This document shows, piece by piece, positions 21,001 to 33,262 of a stretch of 64,000 bases of DNA. Position numbers and translations under genes: made by a program. The notes under the pieces are model-generated. The model made no database searches, was not told the DNA's origin, and saw nothing but the letters and a program-made list of their open reading frames with translations. The stretch lies in the NCBI GenBank assembly GCA_944474755.1, contig OX104122.1, positions 2,846,751-2,910,750 on the forward strand, read 5' to 3'. Every line of letters starts with the position of its first letter. Position 1 is the first letter of the stretch. Origin of the DNA: Limnoperna fortunei. Lineage: Eukaryota > Mollusca > Bivalvia > Mytilida > Modiolidae.

Positions 21001-23140
21001 GGTGGAGCTGCTCAAACTGTAGGTAAGTGTGATGGAGAACCGACTCATACTGTAGGTAAGTGTGATGTAGGACTGGCTTATACTGTATGTAAGTGTGATG
21101 GTGGAGCTGCTCAAACTGTGGATAAGTGTGATGGAGGACCGACTCATACTGTAGGTAAGTGTTATGTAGGACTGGCTTATACTGTATGTAAGTGTGATGG
21201 TGGAGCTGCTCAAACTGTAGGTAAGTGTGATGGAGAACCGACTCATACTGTAGGTAAGTGTGATATAGGACTGGCTTATACTGTATGTAAGTGTGATGGT
21301 GGAGCTGCTCAAACTGTGGATAAGTGTGATGGAGAACCGACTCGTACTGTAGATAAGTGTGATGTAGGACTGGCTTATACTGTATGTAAGTGTGATGGTG
21401 GAGCTGCTCAAACTGTAGGTAAGTGTGATGGAGAACCGACTCGGACCGTAGATAAGTGTGATGTAGGACTGGCTTATACTGTATGTAAGTGTATTGGTGG
21501 AGCTGCTCAAACTGGTGGTAAGTGTGATGGAGAACCGACTCATACTGTAGGTAAGTGTGATGTAGGACTGGCTTATACTGTATGTAAGTGTGATGGTGGA
21601 GCTGCTCAAACTGTAGGTAAGTGTGATGGAGAACCGACTCATACTGTAGATAAGTGTGATGTAGGACTGGCTTATACTGTATGTAATTGTGATGGTGGGG
21701 CTGCTCAAACTGTAGGTAAGTGTGATGGAGAACCGACTCATACTGTAGGTAATTGTGATGTAGGACTGGCTTATACTGTATGTAAGTGTGATGGTGGAGC
21801 TGCTCAAACTGTAGGTAAGTGTGATGGAGAACCGACTCATACTGTAGGTAAGTGTGATATAGGACTGGCTTATACTGTATGTAAGTGTGATGGTGGAGCT
21901 GCTCAAACTGTGGATAAGTGTGATGGAGAACCGACTCATACTGTAGGTAAGTGTTATGTAGGACTGGCTTATACTGTATGTAAGTGTGATGGTGGAGCTG
22001 CTCAAACTGTAGGTAAGTGTGATGGAGAACCGGCTCGTACCGTAGATAAGTGTGATGTAGGACTGGCTTATACTGTATGTAAGTGTATTAGTGGAGCTGC
22101 TCAAACTGGTGGTAAGTGTGATGGAGAACCGACTCATACTGTAGGTAAGTGTGATGTAGGACTGGCTTATACTGTATGTAAGTGTGATGGAGGAGCTGCT
22201 CAAACTGTAGGTAAGTGTGATGGAGAACCGACTCATACTGTAGGTAAGTGTGATGGAGAACCGGCTCGTACCGTAGATAAGTGTGATGTAGGACTGGCTT
22301 ATACTGTATGTAAGTGTGATGGTGGAGCTGCTCAAACTGTAGGTAAGTGTGATGGAGAACCGACTCGTACCGTAGATAAGTGTGATGTAGGACTGGCTTA
22401 TACTGTATGTAAGTGTGATGGTGGAGCTGCTCAAACTGTAGGTAAGTGTGATGGAGAACCGACTCATACTGTAGATAAGTGTGATGTAGGACTGGCTTAT
22501 ACTGTATGTAAGTGTGATGGTGGAGCTGCTCAAACTGTAGGTAAGTGTGATGGAGAACCGACTCATACTGTAGATAAGTGTGATGTAGGACTGGCTTATA
22601 CTGTATGTAAGTGTGTAGAGGGCCGTCTCATACTGTAGGTAAGTGTGATGGTGGAGCTGCTCAAACTGTAGGTAAGTGTGATTGAGAACCGACTCATACC
22701 GTAGATAAGTGTGATGTAGGACTGGCTTATGTAAGTGTGATGGTGGAGCTGCTCAAACTGTAGGTAAGTGTGATGGAGAACCGACTCATACCGTAGATAA
22801 GTGTGATGTAGGACTGGCGTATACTGTATGTAAGTGTGTAGAGGGCCGTCTCATACTGTAGGTAAGTGTGATGGTGGACCTGCTCATTTTGTTGATAAGT
22901 GTGATTGAGGACCGGCTCATACTGCAGGTAAGTTGGATGTAGGACAGTCTTGTATGGTAGGTGAATGTGATGGATTACCGCCCCATACTGTAGGCATGTG
23001 TGATGGATTACCGGCTCACACTTTAGGTAGCTGCAATGGAAGACCGGTTCATACTGCGACGAAGGACCGGATTTATACTGTAGGTAAGTGTGATGGAGGA
23101 CCGGTGCATACTGTATATAAGGGTGATTGAGAACTGTCTT
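18056..23140. repeat. 33-bp minisatellite organised as 99-bp trimers
   Basis: Three monomer types of 33 bp, each starting TAAGTGTGATG, alternate A-B-C. A carries GAGAACCGACTCATACTG, B TAGGACTGGCTTATACTG and C GTGGAGCTGCTCAAACTG. The regular core is about 18226-22870 (about 47 trimers). Edges 18056-18225 and 22870-23140 are degenerate; the left edge includes a short TG run near 18187. A 792-bp (eight-trimer) larger duplication is visible from shared rare variants (20901 and 21693; 21161 and 21953). Frames up to 697 codons (minus) and 506 codons (plus) arise because 33 and 99 are multiples of three. Several frames on both strands are open at once, so these are not genes. Confidence 0.95.
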
Positions 23141-23410
23141 ATACTGTAGCTAAATCAGACATATTTAAGACTTCAATATTTCACTCATGCGGGAATTTTC
23201 AAATGCCGTAAGTTACGACAGTGCACAGTGCTGTTCATTGTAATTTGTAGCCTCGCGGGATTTAATGAAATAATTTCTTCTGGCATGAATATATACTGAT
23301 TTTACCACGAGATGATCCTATACGCCAAATATTTTACCCAAGCGTATGCAAATGATAAAATGTGGGCAGCATGAGCCAACAGGTGTTAAAATTTGCATCA
23401 TTACTACATT
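23141..23410. other. Short unique interval
   Basis: Between two minisatellite families. No coding frame, hairpin or mobile-element end is recognised. Confidence 0.55.
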
Positions 23411-23725
23411 ATACTTGTCTTTTTATCTGTGTTCTCGTGACCGTGGAACCGCCTCCTCTTTTTATGTGTGCATGTTTTGAATGTATCTGTGTTCTCAGAA
23501 CCGTCTAACCGCCTCCTCTCTGTATGTATGCATGTTTTAAATGTATATGTGATCCCATGAACGTCTAACCGCCTCCTTTCTCTGTGTATGCATGTTCTAA
23601 ATGTATCTGTGTTATCATTACCTTTCTCTATATGTGCATGTTTTTAATGTATGTTTGATCTCATCACCGTCGAACCGCCTCCTTTCTTTATTTGTATGTA
23701 TTTTAATTGTATATGTGTACTTTGA
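23411..23725. repeat. ~60-bp minisatellite, about five copies
   Basis: Copies share TGTGTTCTC, GTCTAACCGCCTCCTTTC and GTGCATGTTTT. Copies start near 23411, 23471, 23531, 23591 and 23637; the fourth is shortened. The last copy runs directly into the 38-bp array. Confidence 0.85.
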
Positions 23726-23726
23726 G

Positions 23727-25284
23727 TATGCACTCTGCTGCCGCTCCCGTTATAAGACTGCTAGTATGCACTCTGCTGCCGCTCCCGTTATAAGACTGTT
23801 AGTATGCACCCTGCTGCCGCTCCCGTTATAAGACTGTAAGTATGCACCCTGCTGCCGCTTCCGTTATAAGACTGTTAGTATGCTACCTGCTGCCGTTCCA
23901 ATCATAAGACTGTAAGTATGCACCCTGCTGCCGCTCCCGTTATAAGACTGTTAGTATGCACCCTGCTGCCGCTCCCGTTATAAGACTGTTAGTATGCACC
24001 CTGCTGCCGCTCCCGTTATAAGACTGTAACTATGCACCCTGCAGCCGCTCCCGTTATAAGACTGTTAGTATGCACCCTGCTACCGCTCCCGTTATAAGAC
24101 TGTTAGTATGCACCCTGCTGCCGCCCCGATTATAAGACTAAGTATGCACCCTGCTGCCGCTCCCCTTATAAGACTGTTAGTATGCACCCTGCTGCCGCTC
24201 CCGTTATCAGACTGTTAGTATGCACCCTGCTGCCGCTCAACATAATACTGTAAGTATGCACCCTGCTGCCTCTCCCTTTATAAGACTGTTAGTATGCACC
24301 ATGCTGCCGCTCCCATTATAAGACTGTTAGTGTGCATCCTGCTGCCGCTCCCGTTATAAGACTGTTAGTATGCACCCTGCTGCCGCTCCCATTATAACTG
24401 TAAGTATGCACCCTGTGCATAATAATATGCAATCCGGTTATAAGACTGTTAGTATGCGCCATGCTGCCGCTCCCGTTATAAGACTGTAAGTATTCACCCT
24501 GCTGCCGCTCCCGTTATAAGACTGTAAGTATGCACCCTGCTGCCGCTCCGGTTATAAGACTGTTAGTATGCACCCTGCTGCCGCTCCCGTTATAAGACTG
24601 TTAGCATGGAACCTGCTGCCGCTCCCGTTATAAGACTATTAGTATGCACCCTGCTGCCGCTTCTGTTACAAGACTGTTAGATTGCACCCTGCTGCCGCTC
24701 AACATAATACTGTAAGTATGCACCCTGCTGCCGCTCCCGTTATAAGATTGTAAGTATACACCCTGCTGCTGCTCCCGTTATAAGACTGTAAGTATGCACC
24801 CTGCTGCCGCTCCCGTTATAAGACTGTAAGTATTCACCCTGCTGCCGCTCACCTTATAAGACTGTTAGTATGCACCCTGCTGCCGCTCCCCTTATAAAAC
24901 TGTTAGTATGCACCCTGCTGCCGATACCGTTATAGGACTGAAAGTATGCACCTTGCTGCCGCTCCCCTTATAAAACTGTTAGTATGCATCCTGCTGCCGC
25001 TACCGTTATAGGACTGTAAGTATGCACCTTGCTGCCGCTCACGTTATAAGACTGTTAGTATGCACCCTGCTGCCGCTCCCCTTATAAAACTGTTAGTATG
25101 CATCCTGCTGTCGCTACCGTTATAGGACTGTAAGTATGCACCTTGCTGCCGCTCACGTTATAAGACTGTTAGTATGCACCCTGCTGCCGCTCCCGTTATA
25201 AGACTGTTAGTATGCATCCTGCTGCCGCTCACGTTATAAGACTGTTAGACGTATGCACCCTACTGCCGCTCCCGTTATAAGACT
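23727..25284. repeat. 38-bp minisatellite, about 41 copies
   Basis: The unit is TATGCACCCTGCTGCCGCTC followed by CCGTTATAAGACTGTTAG. Two common endings (TTAG and TAAG) are interspersed. Variants are spread through the array. From about 24925 a three-unit pattern (GGACTG, CACCTTGC, AAAACTG variants) repeats at about 114 bp, a small higher-order repeat. No spacers separate the units, so it is not a CRISPR array. Confidence 0.95.
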
Positions 25285-25829
25285 ATCAGTTTATCCAAAT
25301 GGTTGTTTAACATATAGCTTAATTGACAGGTAAATTACGGCGACCAGCTTAATTGCTTTGATACAGGTAATTTACAGATTCACCTTTATGAACAGATATT
25401 TAATTACAATAGTGCCGTTAAAAGCAGACGTTACCTAATAAAACGTGCAGCAAGCAAATTCATTAAACGATAAATTAGGGAGTCGATCTTTATTTACCGA
25501 TAAATTTGGGATTAAGGAATAAATTATGGAGACAATCACGTGTTTTATTGAGCAATGTGTAGAGATCGTGGGAGATAACTGTAGTTAACTTGATAGGATG
25601 TTATGAAAGAAATTACTAGTTATCTCCCACTAAATACATTTAACGTGTCAAATTATTTACAGAATAACATTTATATTAATTTCAGAAAAAAGAAGAACAA
25701 CATCATTAATGATATAGTGATAATAATGTATATTAATTGCCCTGGAGTGAATCGCCGTGAAATATCTTAAATCTTATAAACAGTATATTTAAAACGCTTT
25801 CGAAATCGGGTAGAAAACAATTACGCTTG
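25285..25829. other. AT-rich unique interval
   Basis: No gene or element recognised. Short frames only. Confidence 0.55.
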
Positions 25830-26019
25830 TCGACATTTGGTAGGTAACTATTACACGTAGGTAACAATTACACTTGTTCTTATTTGCAGAAATCTATTCC
25901 TCATGTTGACATCAGTTAGGTAATGATTACATTCTCAACATCAGGTAGGTAACAGTTACACTTGTCGAAATCGGTAAGCTAACGAAGGTAGATAATTACA
26001 CGTGTCGACATCATGTAGG
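25830..26019. repeat. Degenerate ~30-bp repeats at the left of the 59-bp array
   Basis: Irregular copies of GGTAACNNTTACACTTGTCGACATCAGGTA-like sequence. They belong to the 30-bp family that returns at 27661 and 28790. Confidence 0.75.
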
Positions 26020-27660
26020 TAGCTATAACGATTGTTTCCATCTGTAGTGAACAATTACACGTGTCGACATCGTGTAGGTAACTATCACGATTGTTTCCAC
26101 CTGTAGTGAACAATTACACTTGTCGACATCATGTAGGTAACTATCACAATTGTTTCCACCTGTAGTGAACAATTACACTTGTCGACATCACCTATGGTAA
26201 CTATCACGATTGTTTCCACATGTAGTGAACAATTACACTTGTCGACATCATGTAGGTAACTATCACGATTGTTTCCACCTGTAGTGAACAATTACACGTG
26301 TCGACATCATGTAGGTAACTATCACGATTGTTTCCACCTGTAGTGAACAATTACACTTGTGGACATCATGTAGGTAACTATCACGATTGTTTCCACATGT
26401 AGTGAACAATTACACGTGTCGACATCATGTAGGTAACTATCACGATTGTTTCCACCTGTAGTGAACAATTACACTTGTCGACATCATGTAGGTAACTATC
26501 ACGATTGTTTCCACCTGTAGTGAACAATTACACTTGTGGACATCATGTAGGTAACTATCACGATTGTTTCCACCTGTAGTGAACAATTACACGTGTCGAC
26601 ATCATGTAGGTAACTATCACGATTGTTTCCACCTGTAGTGAACAATTACACTTGTGGACATCATGTAGGTAACTATCACGATTGTTTCCACCTGTAGTGA
26701 ACAATTACACTTGTGGACATCATGTAGGTAACTATCACGATTGTTTCCACATGTAGTGAACAATTACACGTGTCGACATCATGTAGGTAACTATCACGAT
26801 TGTTTCCACCTGTAGTGAACAATTACACTTGTGGACATCATGTAGGTAACTATCACGATTGTTTCCACCTGTAGTGAACAATTACACTTGTGGACATCAT
26901 GTAGGTAACTATCACGATTGTTTCCACCTGTAGTGAACAATTGCACGTGTCGACATCATGTAGGTAACTATCACGATTGTTTTCATCTGTAGTGAACAAT
27001 TACACGTGTCGACATCGTGTAGGTAACTATAACGATTGTTTTCATCTGTAGTGAACAATTACACGTGTCGACATCGTGTAGGTAACTATAACGATTGTTT
27101 CCATCTGTAGTGAACAATTACACGTGTCGACATCGTGTAGGTAACTATCACGATTGTTTTCATCTGTAGTGAACAATTACACGTGTCGACATCGTGTAGG
27201 TAACTATAACGATTGTTTTCATCTGTAGTGAACAATTACACGTGTCGACATCGTGTAGGTAACTATAACGATTGTTTTCATCTGTAGTGAACAATTACAC
27301 GTGTCGACATCGTGTAGGTAACTATCACGATTGTTTCCATCTGTAGTGAACAATTACACGTGTCGACATCGTGTAGGTAACTATAACGATTGTTTTCATC
27401 TGTAGTGAACAATTACACGTGTCGACATCGTGTAGGTAACTATAACGATTGTTTTCATCTGTAGTGAACAATTACACGTGTCGACATCGTGTAGGTAACT
27501 ATAACGATTGTTTTCATCTGTAGTGAACAATTACACGTGTCGACATCGTGTAGGTAACTATAACGATTGTTTTCATCTGTGGTGAACAATTACACGTGTC
27601 GACATCGTGTAGGTAACTATCACGATTGTTTCCATCTGTAGTGAACAATTACACTTGTCG
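26020..27660. repeat. 59-bp satellite, about 28 copies, two subfamilies
   Basis: The unit joins GTAGGTAACTATCACGATTG, TTTCCACCTGTAGTGAAC and AATTACACGTGTCGACATC. The left part (to about 26950) mostly has CCACCTG with CATCATG; the right part has TCATCTG with CATCGTG. The switch is sharp near 26960-27000. The two halves of the unit (29 and 30 bp) resemble each other and the neighbouring 30-bp monomer, so the 59-bp unit is best read as a dimer of it. Confidence 0.93.
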
Positions 27661-28060
27661 TCATATTTATTGAGTTATTACACTGGGTATGTAACTCTTA
27701 CACCATTTCTACATCTCTAGTAAACGATTTTGACATCAGGAAAGTAGCTATTGCACTTGCACACATCTGTTGAAAACGATAACACATTTCGACATCAGAT
27801 AGGTAAGTAACACACACCTGTCGACAATAGGTTGGTAACAGTAACACTTGTACTCATCAGTAGTGAACTATTATACCTGTCGACATCAGGTAGGTAACTA
27901 TTACACTTGTCGATATTAGATAGGTAACTATTACACTTGTACACAGTTGACGAAAAGGATTACACCTGTCGACATCAGGTAGGTATCTATTACACTTGCC
28001 GGCATCAGGTAGGTAACTATTACTCTGGTACACGTGTTAATAAAACGATTAAAGCTGTAG
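27661..28060. repeat. Degenerate 30-bp-type repeats
   Basis: Diverged copies with CTGTCGACATCAGGTAGGTA, spaced irregularly. They form the right flank of the 59-bp array. Confidence 0.8.
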
Positions 28061-28790
28061 ACACTGTCCATACATGTGATATCCCACGGCGTGAGACAAA
28101 AACTCACGCAATTCTTAAGGTCCTCACGCTCTCACGGCGTGAGACATCGATCTCACGCAAAAACGAATTATTGTAAAGTGAAAAAATTTACAGTTTCTCT
28201 GCACGAAGCTTCTCGTTATTTTGGAAGCCGCCATTTTTGTTTACAATAGATTTTTCGTTCCGTGATAGATAAATCCCCAGATTATCGAAGTTTCGCTCTA
28301 TTGATTATTTTACCGACGATTTAAAGGTAAAGTTAATTAGGAAATAACGTTGAAATTACATGTAATTTGCAATAAAAGGCAATACTATAAATAATGTTAG
28401 TTAGATTTGAACATGTTTATTTAACAGTTAAATAAAAGTTATGAATTATTTTTTAAAATTTATTTTATACAAAAATATCAAACAACTGAGGAAAAATGTT
28501 GCATTTTAAGTGGGAACATTCATAATGCTGGCTTTAATTTTTGTGGTCATAAATATTTCAAAATTCTGTTGTTCCAATGAGCAAAAATACTTTTATTATT
28601 CGTCAGATATCAAGTGTCAGTGCATCCCTGTCTGAAGTACATCAGCACTAAAATAGTGTCAATCATGTATTTTATACTGCTTGTAATATTGACTTCAGTA
28701 TTGCAAACAGTGGCAGATACACTCTAAGAGGGGACTAACATGTGTTCAATGTCCTATACAAGGTCCACTTAGAACAAAAGAAAAGTCACT
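28061..28790. other. Unique island between repeat arrays
   Basis: AT-rich and without a gene. It starts with a cluster of GCGTGAG/CTCACGC inverted repeats (28089-28158) and ends with diverged sequence leading into the next 30-bp array. Confidence 0.6.
28089..28158. other. Cluster of GCGTGAG/CTCACGC hairpins
   Basis: GCGTGAG (28089-28095) pairs with CTCACGC (28103-28109). GCGTGAGA (28137-28144) pairs exactly with TCTCACGC (28151-28158). A further CTCACGC is at 28123-28129. The two hairpins share the flank CACGGCGTGAGACA, so they look like a duplicated unit. Confidence 0.7.
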
Positions 28791-31700
28791 TTTACAAATG
28801 TGTAGTAAACGATTAAACTTGTCGACACCTGTTAGGTAACTGGTACACTTGTGCACGTGTGTACTGTAGTAAACGATTACAACTGTTGACAAAGGGTAGA
28901 TAGCTGTTACACTTAACGACATTGGTAGGTAACTGTAACACTTGTCGACATCAGGAAGGTAACTAATACACTTGTACACATGTGTAGTAAACGATTACAC
29001 CTGTCGACGTCAGGTAGGTAGCTATTACACATGTCGATATCAGATATGTAGCTATTACATCTGTCGACAACAGGTAGATAACTTTTACACTTGCCGACAT
29101 CAGGTAGATACCTATAACACTTGTCGACACCAGGTAGGTAGCTACAACTCTTGTCGACATCAGGTAGGTAACTGGTACACTTGTACACGTGTGTACTGTA
29201 GTAAACGATTACCACTGTCGACATCCGTAGGTAACTGTTACACTTTTTGACATCAGGTAGGTAACTGTTACACTTTTTGACATCAGGTAGGTAACTATTA
29301 CACTTGTACACATGTATTAAACCATTACACCTGTCGACATCAGGAAGGTAGCTATTACACTTGTCGACATCAGGTAGGTAGCCATAACACTTGACGACAT
29401 CAATAGTCATATGTTCTATGTCGACCATGTTGTGACTATACTTGTAGGTTATTCACTGATCAGGTAACTAGTACATTTGTTCAAATGGGAAGTAAACGAT
29501 TACACTTGTCGACACCAGGTAGGTAGCTATTACACTTGTCGACTTCAGGTATGTTACTGGTACACTTGTACACATTTGTACTGTGGTAAACGATTACAAC
29601 TTTTGACTTATTACACTTGTCGACATTGGTAGGAAACTGTTACACTTGTACATATGTGTAGTTAACGATTACACATGTCGACATCAGATAGGTAGCAATT
29701 ACACATGTAGACATGTGTAGTAAACGATTACACCTGTCGACATCAGGTAGGTAACTATTACACTTGTACATATGTGTAGTAAACGATTACATCTGTCGAC
29801 ACCAGGTAGGTAGCTATTACACTTGTCGACCTCAGGTAGGTACCTGTTACCCCTGTCGACACCAGGTAGGTAGCTATTACACTTGTCGACTTCAGGTAGG
29901 TAACTGGTACACTTGTACACATTTGTACTGTAGTAAACGATTACAACTTTTGACATCAGGTAGATAGCTATTACACTTGTTGACATCGGCAGGTAACTGT
30001 TACACTTGTCGACATCGGTAGGTAACTATTACACTTGACGACATCAGAAAGGTAACTATTACAATTGAACACATGTGTTGTACACGATTACCTCTGTCCA
30101 CGCCAGGTAGATAGCTATTACCGTTGTCGACATCAGGTAGGTAACTATTACACATGTCCATATCAATGGTCATATGTTCTATGTCGACCATCTTGTGACT
30201 ATACTTGTAGGGTATTCATTGATCAGGTAACTAGTACATTTGATGAAATGTGCAGTAAACGATTACATTTGTCGACACCAGGTAGGTAGCTATCACACTT
30301 GTAGACTTCAGTTAGGTAACTAATACACTTGTACACATGTATACTGTAGTAAACGATTACAAACGTTGACAGCAGGTAGATAGCTATTACACTTGTCGAC
30401 ATTGGTAGGAAACTTACACTTGTACATATGTGTAGTAAACGATTACACCTATCGACATCAGGTAGATACATGTAACTATTACACTTGTACATATGTGTAG
30501 TAAACGATTAAATCTGTCGACACCAGGTAGGTATCTATTACACTTGTCGACTTCAGGTAGGTACCTGTTACACTTGTCGACATCAGGTAGGTAATTGTTA
30601 CACTCTTCAACATCAGGAAGGTAACGATTACACCTGTCGACATCAGGAAGGTAGCTATTACACTTGTCGACATCAGGTAGGTAGCCATTACACTTGTCGA
30701 CATCAATAGTCATATGTTCTATGTCGACCATGTTGTGACTATACTTGTAGGGTATTCACTGATCAGGTAACTAGTACATTTGTTCAAATGGGAAGCAAAC
30801 GATTACACTTGTCGACACCAGGTAGGTAGCTATTACACTTGTCGACTTCAGGTATGTTACTGGTACACTTGTACACATTTGTACTGTGGTAAACGATTAC
30901 AACTTTTGACTTATAACACTTGTCGACATTGGTAGGAAACTGTTACACTTGTACATATGTGTAGTTAACGATTACACATGTCGACATCAGATAGGTAGCA
31001 ATTACACATGTAGACATGTGTAGTAAACGATTACACCTGTCGACATCAGGTAGGAAACTATTACACTTGTACATATGTGTGGTAAACGATTACATCTGTC
31101 GACACCAGGTAGGTAGCTATTACACTTGTCGACCTCAGGTAGGTACCTGTAACACCTGTCGACACCAGGTAGGTAGCTATTAGGTAACTGGTACACTTGT
31201 ACACATGTATACTGTAGTAAACGATTACAAACGTTGACAGCAGGTAGATAGCTATTACACTTGTCGACATTGGTAGGAAACTTACACTTGTACATATGGG
31301 TAGTAAACGATTACACCTATCGACATCAGGTAGATACATGTAACTATTACACTTGTACATATGTGTAGTAAACGATTACATCTGTCGACACCAGGTAGGT
31401 ATCTATTACACTTGTCGACTTCAGGTAGGTACCTGTTACACTTGTCGACATCAGGTAGGTAATTGTTACACTCTTCAACATCAGGAAGGTAACTATTATA
31501 CTTGTCGACAGCAGGAAGGTAACTATTACACTTGTCGACATTAAGAAGGTAACTATTACACCTGTCGACATCAGGAAGGTAACTATTACGCTTGTCGACA
31601 TCAATAAGGTAACTATTACACTTGTCGACATCAGGTAGGTATATATTACACCTGTCGACATCAGGAAGGTAACTATTACCCTTGTCGGCATCAGGTAGGT

Positions 31701-32900
31701 AACTATTACACCTGACGACATCAGGAAGGCAACTATTACACTTGTCGACATCAGGAATGTAACTATTACACTGGTCGTCATCGGTAGGTAACTATTACAC
31801 CTGTCGACATCAGGAAGGTAACTATTGCACTTGTCGACATCAGGAAGGTAACTATTACACTTGTCAACATTGGTAGGTAACTATTACACCTGTCGACATC
31901 GGTAGGTAACTATTACACTTGTCCACATCAGGTAGGTAACTATTACACTTGTCAACATCAGGTAGGTAACTATTACACTTGTCAACATCAGGTAGGTAAC
32001 TATTACACTTGTCGACATCGGTAGGTAACTATTACACTTCTCGACATCAGGTAGGTAACTATTACACTTGTCCACATCAGGTAGGTAACTATTACACCTG
32101 TCGACATCTGTAGGTAACTATTACACTTGTCCACATCAGGTAGGTAACTATTACACTTGTCAACATCAGGTAGGTAACTATTACACTTGTCAACATCAGG
32201 TAGGTAACTATTACACTTGTCGACATCGGTAGGTAACTATTACACTTCTCGACATCAGGTAGGTAACTATTACACCTGTCGACATCGGGAATGTAACTAT
32301 TACACTTGTCCACATCAGGTAGGTAACTATTACACTTGTCAACTTCAGGTAGGTAACTATTACACTTGTCGACATCGGTAGGTAACTATTACACTTCTCG
32401 ACATCAGGTAGGTAACTATTACACTTGTCCACATCAGGTAGGTAACTATTACATTTGTCGACATCAGGAAGGTAACTATTACACCTGTCGACATCAGGAA
32501 GGTAACTATTACACTTGTCGACATCGGTAGGTAACTATTACACTTGTCGACATCAGGAAGGTAACTATTACACTTGTCGACATCAGGAAGGTAACTATTA
32601 CACTTCTCGACTTCGGTAGGTAACTATTACACTTGTCGACATCAGGAAGGTAACTATTACACTTGTCGACATCGGTAGGTAACTATTACACTTGTCGACA
32701 TTGGTAGGTAACTATTACACTTGTCGACATCAGTAAGGTAACTATTACACTTGAACACATGTGTAGTAAACGAATACCCCTGTCCACACCAGGTAGATAG
32801 CTATTACAATTGTCGACATCAGGTAGGTAACTATTACACTTGTCCACATCAATAGTGATATGTTCTATGTCGACCATCTTGTGACTATACTTGTAGGGTA
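28791..32900. repeat. Complex ~30-bp satellite with long higher-order repeats
   Basis: The basic unit is GGTAACTATTACACTTGTCG plus ACATCAGGTA, with 28-bp variants carrying CATCGGTA. Left of about 31480 it is mixed with longer variants (GTACACATGTGTAGTAAACG). A distinctive block with CATATGTTCTATGTCGACCA starts near 29401, 30164, 30704 and 32850. Segment 29.40-29.88 kb recurs at +1303 bp, then the copy switches at about 31183 to match 30.31-30.63 kb at +868 bp. The part 31480-32740 is nearly pure 30/28-bp repeat. Frames on both strands are short and repeat-derived. Confidence 0.92.
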
Positions 32901-33262
32901 TTCACTGATCAGCCCAGCGCGTCCCATGGTTGGAAACCAACGTGTTGGAGGGATGTCCTGGCAGGTTATAATATGGAGGTCCAGGGACCATAAGGAAACC
33001 ATGAATGGAGAGTTCATATCTCCTTAGACGACATATCCGTCTTTTGTAGTGTTCACAAGTAGTAGTCTTAGTGTAATTGATGTCTATAATTGTCGTCTCT
33101 ACTTAATACTCTTTACCTTTCCAATGACAAGCAAACATTTCATCGCATTTCCAAATTGATTCATCAAACAAATTTTTCTTTGTTTCAATTCATCTCATTT
33201 CCGAATTGATTTCGTTCTACTCGATTGACTTAAATCAACCATTAATTCAGACAATCGTGTAA
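32901..33262. other. Unique interval between the 30-bp and 53-bp arrays
   Basis: No gene recognised. It includes a small hairpin GTTGG-AAA-CCAAC near 32930-32943 and is otherwise AT-rich. Confidence 0.55.

Noticed and set aside
18226..22640. A 697-codon minus-strand and a 506-codon plus-strand frame, the latter looking like a Cys-repeat protein
   Set aside because: Three frames are open over the same DNA because of the 33/99-bp period. Substitutions hit all frames alike as far as can be seen.
23727..25284. CRISPR-like array of 38-bp repeats
   Set aside because: Units are directly adjacent with no spacers, there are no cas genes, and the context is eukaryotic.
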